Below, one piece after another: positions 47,025 to 57,600 of a stretch of 64,000 bases of DNA. Under the pieces are notes generated by a model. It was not told where the DNA came from and did no database searches. It worked only from the letters and a program-made list of their open reading frames with translations. The position numbers and the translations under genes were made by a program. Within the stretch, counting starts at the first letter, position 1, and the number at the start of each line of letters is the position of its first letter. The stretch comes from Sanguinoderma infundibulare (Eukaryota > Basidiomycota > Agaricomycetes > Polyporales > Polyporaceae). Location: positions 1,612,001-1,676,000 of the forward strand of contig JAVLRN010000005.1 of assembly GCA_032821775.1 (NCBI GenBank), read 5' to 3'.

Positions 47025-48303
47025 TTACGACCGGCACGTTTGCAAAGCGAGTCTGGAGGGATGCATTTGGGAAAGCGTAGCATTGAAAGCGAAGAGAACC
47101 TGGAGGGCGGATGGTCGTTGCGCGAACTGGTTGCGGATCATCAGCTTGATGAGAGGGTACAACTCTGGGACGGTATAGCCGGCGAGCTGCCCATGCGTTG
47201 AATAGCGGCTCAAAAGTGAATGCGGATGATTAAAGTCTTCTCACCTCCATGGTGCGTAACATCATTACGCCGAGCCCGAAGACGTCTACCTTGTACGGAT
47301 CGCTAGCCTCGCCTCGTTCTATTTCCGGAGGAGGCTCAGCTATTCGGGCATGGCGTACGCGCGGCTCAGGAGTGCTGTCGAAGCGCATGCTGCATTCGTA
47401 GTCTATACACGCGTAACGGCCCTTGAGGTCTGTCACGACATTGCGCGGCGATATGTCGAGGTGTGCAATACTGTGCGCGTGCATGAAGACCGTGTGCTAG
47501 AATACGAGCGTCAGATATATTCGATACGGTCAAGTCCAGTTGGTTTGCCTCACCTCCATACAGCAGCGCAAGAAATTGAGGAATTGGCCGAGGTTAGCGG
47601 GGAGGTTCGTGGTCATGGGCGCAGGCCACTCTTCCATGACGATAAACGCCAACCTCTCCTTGGGCACTTCGACGAAATCCAGGACAGCTGGGAGACGCGT
47701 CAGCAGGCTTTCCATCCGGCGCCGAAGTGCAGCCGCACTCACGTATACAGTGGTTCATGGGATGGCTTCGCTGTGCGGGACGGGAAAGGTGCCGAATGAC
47801 GTCGTACTCTCGGCTATTCAAATGAACGGCCTTTATCACCACCTTTACGCCGGTAGAACACTGTGTGCCGCGAAAGAGCCTGTCAGGCTTAAACCAACAA
47901 CCCGGTTAACCTCGCACCATTCAACGCCTCGCCTCAGACAGAGAAAGAACGGGCTCACCAGTCCGGCGTCTTTGCACAGCTCGTTCTCGTCTTGAACTCG
48001 GCAGGCGCGAATGTACCCGGGGAGATCTTTGGACACGGAGCGGCCCTCGGATGCTTGATTGGCCCAGTATTGGTGATACCACTCTTTGACGTCCTTGCAG
48101 GTATCGAGTCGAAACCCTCGGGAAGCGATCACGTCCTTGTAGGAGCACCAGTTTGGCGATATGCGCACGTTCACAGCGTCTTCGTCGAGGGAGGACTGGG
48201 AAGCGCACGACGAGGCGTCATCTTCGCTTTCATCGTCACTGATCGGGGTGGTTAGCGGCGGGGAAGGACGGGGAGTGCGCGAGGATGAGCGGGCGGCGGC
48301 CAT
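47025..48303 (-). CDS. Protein kinase-like protein with HLD and DYE motifs
   Basis: Single kinase-fold protein of about 350-400 aa, of the kind common in basidiomycetes. Start MAAARSSSRTPRPSPPLTTP, then an acidic stretch and a conserved lead-in (NWCSYKDVIASRGFRLDTC, EWYHQYWANQ). The N lobe lysine is in VKVVIKAVH with REYDVIRHL. The catalytic loop is HLDISPRNVV, where His-Arg-Asp is replaced by His-Leu-Asp. The magnesium loop is IDYE where DFG is expected, and the Gly-rich loop is missing. KVDVFGLGVMML ends the C lobe. The catalytic Asp and Asn are kept, so weak activity is possible; a pseudokinase is equally likely. The first intron joins CKDAGL to CSTGVK through the acceptor CACACAG. Function is unknown. 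Confidence 0.8.
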
Positions 48304-49171
48304 AGGTGATGGACATGAGGAAGCACTGGCAACTTGGCGAGAAGAGTCGACGCACGAAGCCCAGCGCGGGTCCGGTGCCCAGCAGCGCTCTTATGTTGAC
48401 ATGGTGCAGAAGAACGCTCAGGGAAGGGGAAACGGATGCCTCAAAAGGGACTTGGTCGTGATGACAGGCCCGCATCGGGGAAGTAGGCGGCAATGAGAAT
48501 TGGGCTGTAATGAAGACCCAAGGGGGGGTAAAGCTGTCTGTCTTCACACTGCCGCGGCGATTTACAGCAAGTCTATCAAGATGGGACATACGGTAGCGCG
48601 ACCGTCGCATGTCTTTGGGAGAGGGCTGTGGAACATACGAATGATCTGCCAGATAAGGCGAAGGAGGATGTGGCCGAGGGGTGGAACGAGAGTCACGAGA
48701 GGGCGGAACTGATACATGGAGGACTGAATGGCCGTGCAGGGCCGAAGGCTGCGGGAGGGGTCGAGTTAGCCGATTGTTGTCGAGCACCTCGGGCAGTGAA
48801 GGGTCCCAGATGGCTTGTTTGAATATCCAGGAAGGGGAAATACGGTCACACCCAGGGTGCGATACCGAGGGATTTATGGCCTATTTTAGGGAAAGACCCA
48901 GGTGGTAGATGGTAGCGTGCACCACGCGTTGCGGCGGAGAAACAGCCAACAGTGACGACAGACGAAAGCTGGCCTGAAGTTCCCAGGGGCGACGGAGGGG
49001 AGGCCGTGCAGGGACCGGGCAGTGAGGTCAGGGTATGTCCTGACCACGTCCTCACGTCGAGGAGCACTTCAAGTGCCTGGACGCCCGCGTAGCCACAATG
49101 ATGGTGCCGTGGGAACCTCGGCTAGGTTACACTTTGCCATGTTCAGCCATTGAACGCCCTCGCCCTGGCTC
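48304..49171. promoter_or_regulatory. Divergent intergenic region, kinase-like and RRM genes
   Basis: 868 nt between two divergent start codons; no coding exon is supported on either strand. Confidence 0.5.
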
Positions 49172-49858
49172 ATGGAAGAAGGCACAAAGACCAAGAAAAC
49201 CATCTTCGTCGGCGGAATTGGTGACGATGTCGACGAGGCCGTCATCATTGAGAACTTCGGCACCTTCGGTGCGTGCCACGTCTCCTCGCATGGTCGCTCA
49301 ACGCTTCCTAATATCCTTGCGTCAGGCGATGTAATTGAAGTACAAATACCTCCGGCCCCGACTAACCCCTCGCATCCCAATGGTACGCGCTATCGTTTGG
49401 CATGCTATTTATGTCAGTCGATATTTCTGACGTTTCCATGTGCATTTCAGAGACGAAGCACCGAGGATTCGCATTCGTTACGTACGCATCTCCGGCCGAT
49501 GCTCAGGATGCCATTGACAACATGGACCTCAACGAGCTCAAAGACCGGGTTCTGAGGGTGAACCTCGCACGGCCATTGAAAGGCCCAACTCAAGCCGCTG
49601 GCAACAGAGCGAGTACGTGTCCAGGATCGTCCAAAGTTCTGCCGATGGTGCTGACCCCATTCGCTCGTGCAGTCTGGGAGTCTGAGGAATGGCTCCGTCA
49701 ACACGCAAAACCGCTTGCGCAAAGTGGCGGTATGTGCCATTCAGTCAGACAACACATGAGCCATTCTCACATGCTGGCTAGGTGCCGCACTACGAGGACA
49801 GAAGGGGGAAGACTCCGAGGGTCCCCCAGAAGGTGATGACGACGCTATGGAGGAGTGA
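49172..49858 (+). CDS. RRM protein, cyclophilin-E N-terminus-like, 149 aa
   Basis: Small RNA-binding protein. One RRM: RNP2 is TIFVGGIGD and RNP1 is HRGFAFVTY, with ASPADAQDAIDNMDLNEL between the helices and RVLRVNLARP as the last strand. After it comes IWESEEWLRQHAKPL, which resembles the linker of cyclophilin E (Cyp33, human PPIE), but no cyclophilin domain follows; the protein ends in an acidic GPPEGDDDAMEE. Exons: 49172-49268, 49326-49382, 49451-49612, 49673-49729, 49782-49858; sum 450 nt. It may be the fungal counterpart of the RRM half of Cyp33, encoded separately; the link to spliceosome or chromatin is inference. Confidence 0.88.
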
Positions 49859-50011
49859 CAGTCCTACCTTGTACTATAGCTTTAGGTGTGGCGAATGGAC
49901 GTTGCTGCTCATTTGCACTTCAATACCGTTCACAGTTGCTCTTGCGCTGTCGGATTCATGAGTGAATGCTAAAAGTACACACTATGATACACATGCAGGT
50001 CATGATGATCA

Positions 50012-50855
50012 CTACAAGCCCGAGCCAGAGGGATGCATGTCGGGCTCGTCGAACTGCGCGCGTGCTCGCTTGATGTCCTCCTGCATAAACAACAGCTCCT
50101 CCATACGCGCCAGCTTTTTCGCATCCGGTAACCGAGATAGTGCGCGACGCAAGTCCTCGATCGATAGACGAGACTTCTTGCCGCCTCCCGATGCTACTTG
50201 ACACTACACCCATCATCTAGATCAGCAAAGGAAAGCAGCAGAGAGAAAGGGTAGAGCACGCACGACGTCTATGATGTACTCAATGAGGATCTCCTCCATG
50301 ACGTTGACCGAGTCACTGGCCGGATTGCGGTCGTCTCCGAACCCATACATCAGGTTCCGCACTGCGATACGGACGAGCTTGAGAGGGCGTCTCGGAGCGA
50401 ATACGGAGACACGTACGTTCTTTTGTGAACAACCCCCGGTAATTCGAGCCTTTCCGCGTGCTCCTCCCGTATAGAGCCGGGTCTCGATTATACGACGTGA
50501 AGGTATACGTTGAGGGAACGGGGGGACGAGGCGCAACAGATGATGCAACAGCAGGTGTAGCGGTGACGGGCGTGGACGTGGAGGATTGTGCTGTTGTGGT
50601 GGTTGTCGTCACGGCAGGTTTCGGAGCAGTGACTTGCGTCTGTTGTTGTTGATGCTGCTGTGGGTAGTAGGTGTAGCCATGGTACGGCCAAGTCGTGCCG
50701 ACAGTGCCGTAGCTCGTTACTGCCGTTGGAGGGGCATACTGGTACGGTGTGGTTGGATAAGCTCCTGACTGCTGTGTATATGTGCCGGGAGTCTGCGTGT
50801 GGTATCCAGCATATGGGTATGTCGTTCCAGTAGCCGAGTAGGGATAGTGAGACAT
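50012..50855 (-). CDS. TAF13: TFIID subunit TAF13 with long Tyr/Gln/Thr-rich N-terminus
   Basis: Histone-fold subunit of general transcription factor TFIID; pairs with TAF11. Core: GLFTKELRNLMYGFGDDR, ASDSVNVMEEILIEYIIDV and, after the next intron, RLSIEDLRRALSRLPDAKK followed by RMEELLFMQEDIKRARAQF, ending DMHPSGSGL. The first intron acceptor must be the CAG ahead of TGCGGAACC to make KELRNLMYGF; the nearer acceptor breaks the frame. About 145 residues before the fold (MSHYPYSATGTTYPYAG, then many YPTTPYQYAPP-like and TTTTTTAQSS runs) are low complexity. Human TAF13 (124 aa) has no such extension. The start ATG is 174 bp from that of RRP4. Confidence 0.9.
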
Positions 50856-51029
50856 GGTGGATGGTGAGGTGAGCGTCGGTGGCTATTTCAGATGCATTGT
50901 AAGGTCCTGCATTCACGTAGGCGCCCGCTGTCGGTGGCGCGAGATCCAGATCTGCGCAACTCTCTTCGTCTCCCTCGACCTCGTTCGTAAAACACATCTC
51001 TCAGGACAGACAAGCCGGTCCCGCTCGCG
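50856..51029. promoter_or_regulatory. 174-bp divergent promoter, TAF13 and RRP4
   Basis: A compact intergenic stretch between two divergent start codons; no TATA element was noted. Confidence 0.6.
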
Positions 51030-52310
51030 ATGATCGCATTTGCGTCTTTCCCTTCAACTTCTGAAGCGTCCGGTGGCTACGGCAGCACCAGGCACCACCC
51101 AGATGTCGAGGACGACATACACATGGACCTGGACGAGGATGACTTCGAGGAGAACGTCCAGAGGCTGACGTTGCCCGGCGATTCCATCACGTCTTCGCAC
51201 ACTTTCATGCGGTACGTCCACCTTCCGCTTAATGATTGGAACGCGGCCGAGGCAAGGGCTCATGTCTGAGTGCAGAGGGCACGGAACGTATGTCAATAAT
51301 GAGGAGGTCATCGCGTCGGTGGCTGGGACGGTCGAACGCGTGAACAAGCTCATCACGGTGCGCGCGGTGCGCAGCAGGTATGCCCACTATGTGCCCTCTT
51401 GTCGCGCAATCCTAACCCTCGCATAAATCCAAGGTATAACCCCGAAGTTGGAGACCTTGTGGTGGGGCGAATCACTGAGGTGTGGACGGGCATTCGCTGT
51501 GCGTATCACCTTCGCTTAAGCATAGCAGGTGCAACCGCGTCGATGGAAGGTGGATGCGAACTCGCGGCAGGACGCCGTCTTGATGCTTTCGTCTGTGAAC
51601 CTTCCTGGGGGCGTTCAGGTGCGTATCACCGGGTCGACCATCCCCTCTCCTTTCCTCACGTTCTCTTAGCGCAGAAAACTTGAAAGTGATGAGCTGCAAA
51701 TGCGGACGTTCTTTGAGGAAGGGGACTTGCTCGTCGCGGAAGTGCAGGCCTTCTTCTCCGATGGCGCGATGTCCCTCCACACGCGTTCGCTACGGTACGG
51801 GAAGGTTCGTGCGCAGCACCAAGCAGTTGTGCGCGTATACTCACAGCACCCATAGCTCCGGAACGGACAACTGGTGACCGTCCCGCCGATCCTGATCAGG
51901 CGACTGAAGTCGCACTTCGTCTCCCTTCCCTGTGGCGTCGACCTCATCCTCGGACTCAACGGCTACATCTGGGTGAGCAAGCACGTCAAGGAGAGCGAGC
52001 AAGAGGGCGAGGAGGGCTTTGACGCGGAGGCCGTGTACTCGAATAAGAATGATGTGAGTGTTATATTAGCTCTACGCACGACCCATTACGAGCGCGCACA
52101 CAGGACATCGACGACGCGACGCGCGCAGCGATATCCCGTGTGAGCAATATCATCAAGGTGTTGGCTGCACACTTCGTCCCATTGACGGACGCGGTGCTGT
52201 TGGAAGCATACGAGTCGGCCGTCGAGCAAGAGAGCAATGTGAAGGATCTGTTGGTTGACGAGGTAGGAGAAAACTTGGTAGCCAGTTTAGGTTCAGGCAT
52301 GCGGCAATGA
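51030..52310 (+). CDS. RRP4: Exosome cap subunit Rrp4
   Basis: S1/KH-domain cap subunit of the RNA exosome that guides RNA into the ring. Start [38 protein letters not shown] and [19 protein letters not shown] belong to the N-terminal and S1 domains. Then [37 protein letters not shown] and [12 protein letters not shown] follow, and the KH part carries [17 protein letters not shown]. The protein ends [11 protein letters not shown] with TGA at 52308. The gene has several small introns; joins such as ITEV/QPRRW and PGGVQ/RRKL are in frame. Together with MTR3 at 43.3-44.4 kb, two subunits of the same core lie within 9 kb. Confidence 0.93.
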
Positions 52311-52440
52311 ATATCCTAACGTGGCGGTCGTGTCCCGAATCCAACATGCGATTATCAAATATATGCAAGCAACATACACAAACATACACAACACCGAAGC
52401 AGCGTACAAAACGTCACGACAGCTTGCTCATAGATCACAA

Positions 52441-54318
52441 TTAATCTGAATCCACATCATCTCCTCTCCCACCCCTGACCTCTAGATGTCGCGCATTATC
52501 CATCATCGTCTTGATTTCTTGCCATTGGATGTTGATAACCTGCCGCTCGTCCAGCCAGTCCATGATTGCGTCCGCGTCGCTGAGGTCCTCGGGTGGTTGC
52601 TTCCCTTTGGCATACGCGACACGAACGAAGCTGCGCTCGTCTCTGTTGGCTTTCAAGCTCTCGACTTCGTCTCGCAAAGCGTGGAAGAGATGGTACTGCA
52701 TCTCATTGGTCAGCAGCGATCCGCGAGACTTGCAGCAGAAGACAGACGCACTTCCCAGTGGGTAAATTGGTGGTATGTGCGCGTCCTCTTGGCACAAAAT
52801 CGACCCAAGTCGAACTCTTTCTTCACCTCTCCGGATCCCTCTTCGTCGTTAGAACTGGGTTCGTCCTCACCAATGGTCTGCAGGATCAACGTGAGCTTGC
52901 GATCCGGGAGCATAAACATAAGCAGATTCTGCACTCACCTCATACGTCTGAGGATCGTAAGGCTCTCCGCTGAGCCTGCCTTGAATGGTCGATTTGCGGC
53001 CGCCAAGGTTGCACGCGTCGCACCTCGGTACAGTAAATTCGAGGTGCTGCGTCTCAAAGATCGGGTACGTGTCGAGCGCTTTGCGGAAGCGGGGCTTCCA
53101 TGTCGACCCGGCAACGAGAGAGTCGCGCATGCCAGACAGCTTCCTCCGTGCAATCTTGAGTGGGACAGAGAAGTACTGATCTATATCGCGACCGGGGAAG
53201 AGTTAGAGCTTGGCGATTGAATTGAGACCGAGGCGAAGGACGTACTTTCTTGGAGCTTTTCTGCAGCATCTTCCCTGTCGTCTGGGTCGTGAACGACTAT
53301 GTGGACGAAGAACTGGCACACGATCTTGAAGTGGTGGAGGAGATCCTGGTATGTGCCCATGCTGAACTCCGCGGGAAGATCAATGGCCTGGGCGGAATCA
53401 TCCTCCACGATGAATGTATCGTCCTCTTGCTCTTCAACCTCCTCTTTCCCGTCGGAGTCTTCTGCTCTTTTGTCAGGCCTGGCACCAGCAAAGGGAGCCG
53501 TCTCCTCCTCCCATTCCTCCTCTTCCTCATCTGACTCTGACACGGCCTCTCCGCGCTTCTTGCCTGCGAATTGTACACATTAGATAGGTAGTAATAAACC
53601 AATCGTCGGTATCCTCACGTTTGAGCCTCTCCAAATTCTTCTGGAAAGTTGTACGTTTGTCTCGCGTCCTCAGTCGCGAGTCAATGATTCCTGCAACGCC
53701 ACACCTTACTCCACCAGTAAAGGAGGAGGAGGACAGGAAGGACATACTGCGTTCATCCACTTCGTCCATGAGGTCCGCCTCGTCCTCTTCTGGCGTTGGC
53801 GGTCTCTGCCCTTTCACCAACTTGCGCTTCTTGGGAGGTCGTATCTCCTCCTCTTCGTCTGAATCCAGTACCGCAGCAGCCGTCTTTTTCGCGGCCTGCT
53901 TCCCTTTGCGCACGTACACCTCCCGGTCCTCCTCGTCACCTGCCGAAAAAGCTGCAGACGCAGAGTCCTCGCTGTGCGCCCTCTTCGCACGCTTCTTCCC
54001 CTTACCGGAGAAGGTCGGCCGCGGCGGGAAGTCTCCCTCGTCTTCACTGCTGCTGATCACGACGACCTTAGGCTCGAAGCGGATCGCACCTGCGTCGCTG
54101 CTTTGACTTCCGTCCTCGTCCCCGTGGGCGGGTATGTGCGGTGGCCCAGCGATGTCATCATCATCCGCGTCCTCGAGAGGAACTTTGCGCCGCCCGCGAC
54201 GCGGCTTCGAAGGTCGTGCTGGAGAGGATCGGTGTGTTGGCGAGCTGGAGACGAAAGCATCGAGGTTGCCCTGCTTGACCTTCTTAGGAGTGGCAGCTAC
54301 TTTAGGCCTGCGCGGCAT
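52441..54318 (-). CDS. DUF4211 domain nuclear protein
   Basis: Protein of the DUF4211 family; function unknown, probably nuclear. Start MPRRPKVAATPKKVKQG. The N-terminal third is basic and acidic disordered sequence with RGRRKVP and KGKKRAKR patches and a KKRKLVKGQ basic cluster. The DUF4211 part has TFIVEDD, IDLPAEFSMGTYQDLLHHFK, YFSVPLKIARRKLSGMRD, LEFTVPRCDACNLGGRK with a CxxC that may bind zinc, and RLSGEPYDPQTYE. The end is IKTMMDNARHLEVRGG, followed by DDVDSD. Many short introns. The stop at 52441 lies 130 bp from that of RRP4, so the two are convergent. Confidence 0.85.
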
Positions 54319-54616
54319 TGTGCCAGAATGTCTAGTGAGGGAAATGTCTGAAGAGGAGTCTGGTCAAGGTCCAAGACCAAGGTCGACTTAACTTGTCAGC
54401 GCGGCAGTCACTGGCAGGGCGCGTCGGTGGCTGTGCCCGCCTCCCGTGCAAGACGCGAACTGACAGTGAGCACATCGTCGTCTGCAACGACGACCTACTT
54501 GGCCGCTGTGCGAATCCTCTGCTCGTGGCTTGGCTGCAGTGCTTTTGCTTGACAACATTGAAATGCTCCTCTAGGCTACACGCATATCTCACCTGCGCCA
54601 ATACGACGGGCCACCC
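54319..54616. promoter_or_regulatory. Divergent promoter, DUF4211 gene and large C1-finger protein
   Basis: 298 nt between two divergent start codons; no recognised element. Confidence 0.5.
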
Positions 54617-57600
54617 ATGGCTACTCCTCGCACGCCCACTCTCCGCGTGGACACAAGCCAAGCCGGTTCACTCGTGATAGAACCAGGGAACATTACGCCG
54701 TCGCCGAGTTCTCCTCGCTCTCCTTTTGCATCATTCACCAGAGATCGCGCTCGCAGTATTTCCCAAGCCGTCCTCCCTTCCTTCCGCATTTCCGGTACTG
54801 GCGACGCTGACGAGGTCAACGATGTTGGGCCCTCGCAGCAGAAGCGCGCCTCCGCGCCTCCTGGCATGAACAAAGCGCGAAACGAATCCCGCAAGTTGCT
54901 TGCTCACATTCTGTCGCAGCTACAGGGCAGGCCAATACCCCCTTCACTCCTGACTACACTTGTCCACGGCTCAGCCCAGAACGAGAAGGGCAGTGGGTCG
55001 GTTATCAAGTCAGTGAGGGGTGCAGTCAAGTACACAGGCACTTTGACCGGTCGGCGTACCCATCAACCAGTTCCTCAAGATGACACGGATTCGGAGGAGG
55101 AAGACGTCGAGGCATTCACTACCGATACCACTCTCGACCTCTTGAACCAATTGAAGGATGTTCTTGTGCTCTCTATAGCACATAGCTGGGATATATTCTA
55201 CGACAGGTGAGCTCGTAGGTTGCTCCACGCCTACATAGCTGACATACTGCTGTTTCATCAGTACACCCCAGACACAGCGAAGCAACAGTGAGAAGCTCAG
55301 GGAATCCTTTATGCGTCGAAGGAGTCTATCCATGGGCAGAGGCTCGCGGTCCCGTTCACCGTCTATTGGCCGTGGCGAATCCGAAGGTGTCGTTCGCGCT
55401 CCACAACTACTTTCCCAATGTATATCCATCCTTGCCTCCGTAATTGCCGAAGATTGTCGCTTCAAAATTGCTGCACCTCGTCCATCCCGACCACCGAACT
55501 CCCTCCAATTTGCCATCCTTGATGTCGCGAGATTCCTGCTACACACCCACCGTCATGATCCCCGAGTCATCTCCCAGATTGGCTTCGCTCTGCTACCAGC
55601 CTTCCTAACCTTCGGTCCTGAGATGCATACCCGACTCCTTGGATTCTTTGATGATAGCGTGCTTGGAAACCTCTTGGCCGACCTGAGGCGCTTTCAGGGC
55701 ACTGGACAACTACCCTCTGCCTCTGCAGGTGCGAAGTCGTGCCTTTTAGTGAGATTTGGACCGGGGAGCTAAGTACTCGATCCTCAATAGATCTATCATA
55801 CGGCGACGCTCCCTTGAATGATGCGGGGCCCATGGTGTCCATTCTCGTAGATGAAGTCAAGGAGGAAGCAGCTCTCGCAGTCACTGATTCGAATTGGCGA
55901 CGTTGGACGAAAGCTTTATCGCCTGAAGACGTCGCTCTTCGGTCCACTTCCGCTCCCCAGCAGGATCCTGCCATATATCAGTTATCATCTATCATTCCTC
56001 CATTACTCGCTGCTATCCTCGAGAACATCGACCTCACTACCGTGAACTCGTCAACGCTTCACATGTTCCACCGCCTCCTCAGCCGCATTGCAGAGAACAA
56101 GCCGGATGCGTACCTCGACGCCCTCGCTGTCGTAGCCTATCACACCCCCCGTGCCCGATATGCCGCCATTTCTCTCCTACTCTCTTACTGGCCGCACGCG
56201 ATCGGACACCTGACGGTCAGCAAGCCTTTCCCTACCATCAGCTATCACGACGCCATGGCGCGCGAAACCCAAGGCATGGTCGTGTCTCGCCGACACCACG
56301 TCCATCCTTACTCGCACCAGTTCGTCCCGTGGCGTTTCAAGGTGTCTGGTCCAAACATCTTCGCCGGGATCTCACAGAACGATTGCCATGCCTGCGCGAA
56401 CACCATTGAGGGCTTTGGCCTCCTCTGTCCGATGTGCATGTCCATGGTACACTTCGACTGCTACGACTACCCCGACGGCAGTTTCTTTACGCAGTACGGC
56501 GTCGCGGCGGACCCGAGCGTGCAGAAGGTGGCCGTGTACCGTTTTTCAAACGTTCTTCCTCACCGGCACACCGTCGGGCCGGAGGTCGTGCACAAGGAGC
56601 AGCACGCGTTCAAACCGGTGAACTTGTTCAGCCTGACGCTGTGTTTCGTCTGCAAGCAACCGCTGTGGGGTCCCGTCCTGCAGGCGCTGAAATGCGGCTC
56701 GTGCAAGCAATTCGTCCATTCGGCCTGCTTGACGAGGGCCACCCCAGAAGACCTGCCGAGGTGTCGGTCGGTCACCATCGACGATACGTACATAACGATT
56801 GCGTGGAAGGCATTGCGCCAGTCGTTTGCGGACCACTTCCGGGAGATCTTCCTGACCGAGGCGGACCTTCCCAACCGAACGTATGAAGAGATCTCTGTGT
56901 TCCTCGCCGTGTTGTGGACCCAGCTGCAGATTCTGACCAATGGACTGGCCTTGGGGTCCATCGTCGTGAAACAGGGTAAAAGAGCCGCGGAGGACAAGCG
57001 TCTCGATGAGTTCGAGCTCCACTACCTCGTCAACTTGTACGAGGCGTACCTTTCCTCGCGCTCCCCTCTCGTCTCTCAAGCCCTCTCCGACCACCTCGCC
57101 GAGAATCGACTGCGCCCTGGCGACTCCTATATGTTCTTCAATTGGAACGTCTTGACGTTCATCATCAGCGTCATCAAGTCGCCTCCTTCCAGCATAGACG
57201 GCTCCAGTTTCTCTTCCGCGGATCTGCTTGCTCCCGGTCAACCGGGCCAGGAGCAAGACGAGGACAGCGAGTATCCGTACGAGGTCGTGACGCTCGCGCA
57301 CATGCGCGATCAGCTCGGGGAGCAGCTCAATCTCCATTCCGAAGTGGGCGCCAAATACCTCCTCTCCCATATGCTGCATCTAGGCTTCTTCCAGCGGGTC
57401 GATGCGCAAGGGGTGCTCTTCGACGGGGGGCCCCACCCGGAGCGTCTGCAGTGTTCCTTCCCCATTCCTATAGGACTGGAGGTCTCGACGGAGGTGGAGA
57501 CGTTGGCGGCATCGATCGAGGCGTGTTTGTCGGACATTGACTTGTCCGTCAACGAAGCTGGCCTTTTGCTCCTGTGCCGCAAGTTCTGGCCGGACGGCAT

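Noticed and set aside
47845..47960. Frameshift at the first intron of the kinase-like gene
   Set aside because: The nearer acceptor breaks the frame, but the acceptor CACACAG joins CKDAGL to CSTGVK correctly.
50390..50480. Frame break in TAF13 at the first intron
   Set aside because: The acceptor nearest the fold (CAG ahead of TGCGGAACC) gives KELRNLMYGF, the expected family text.
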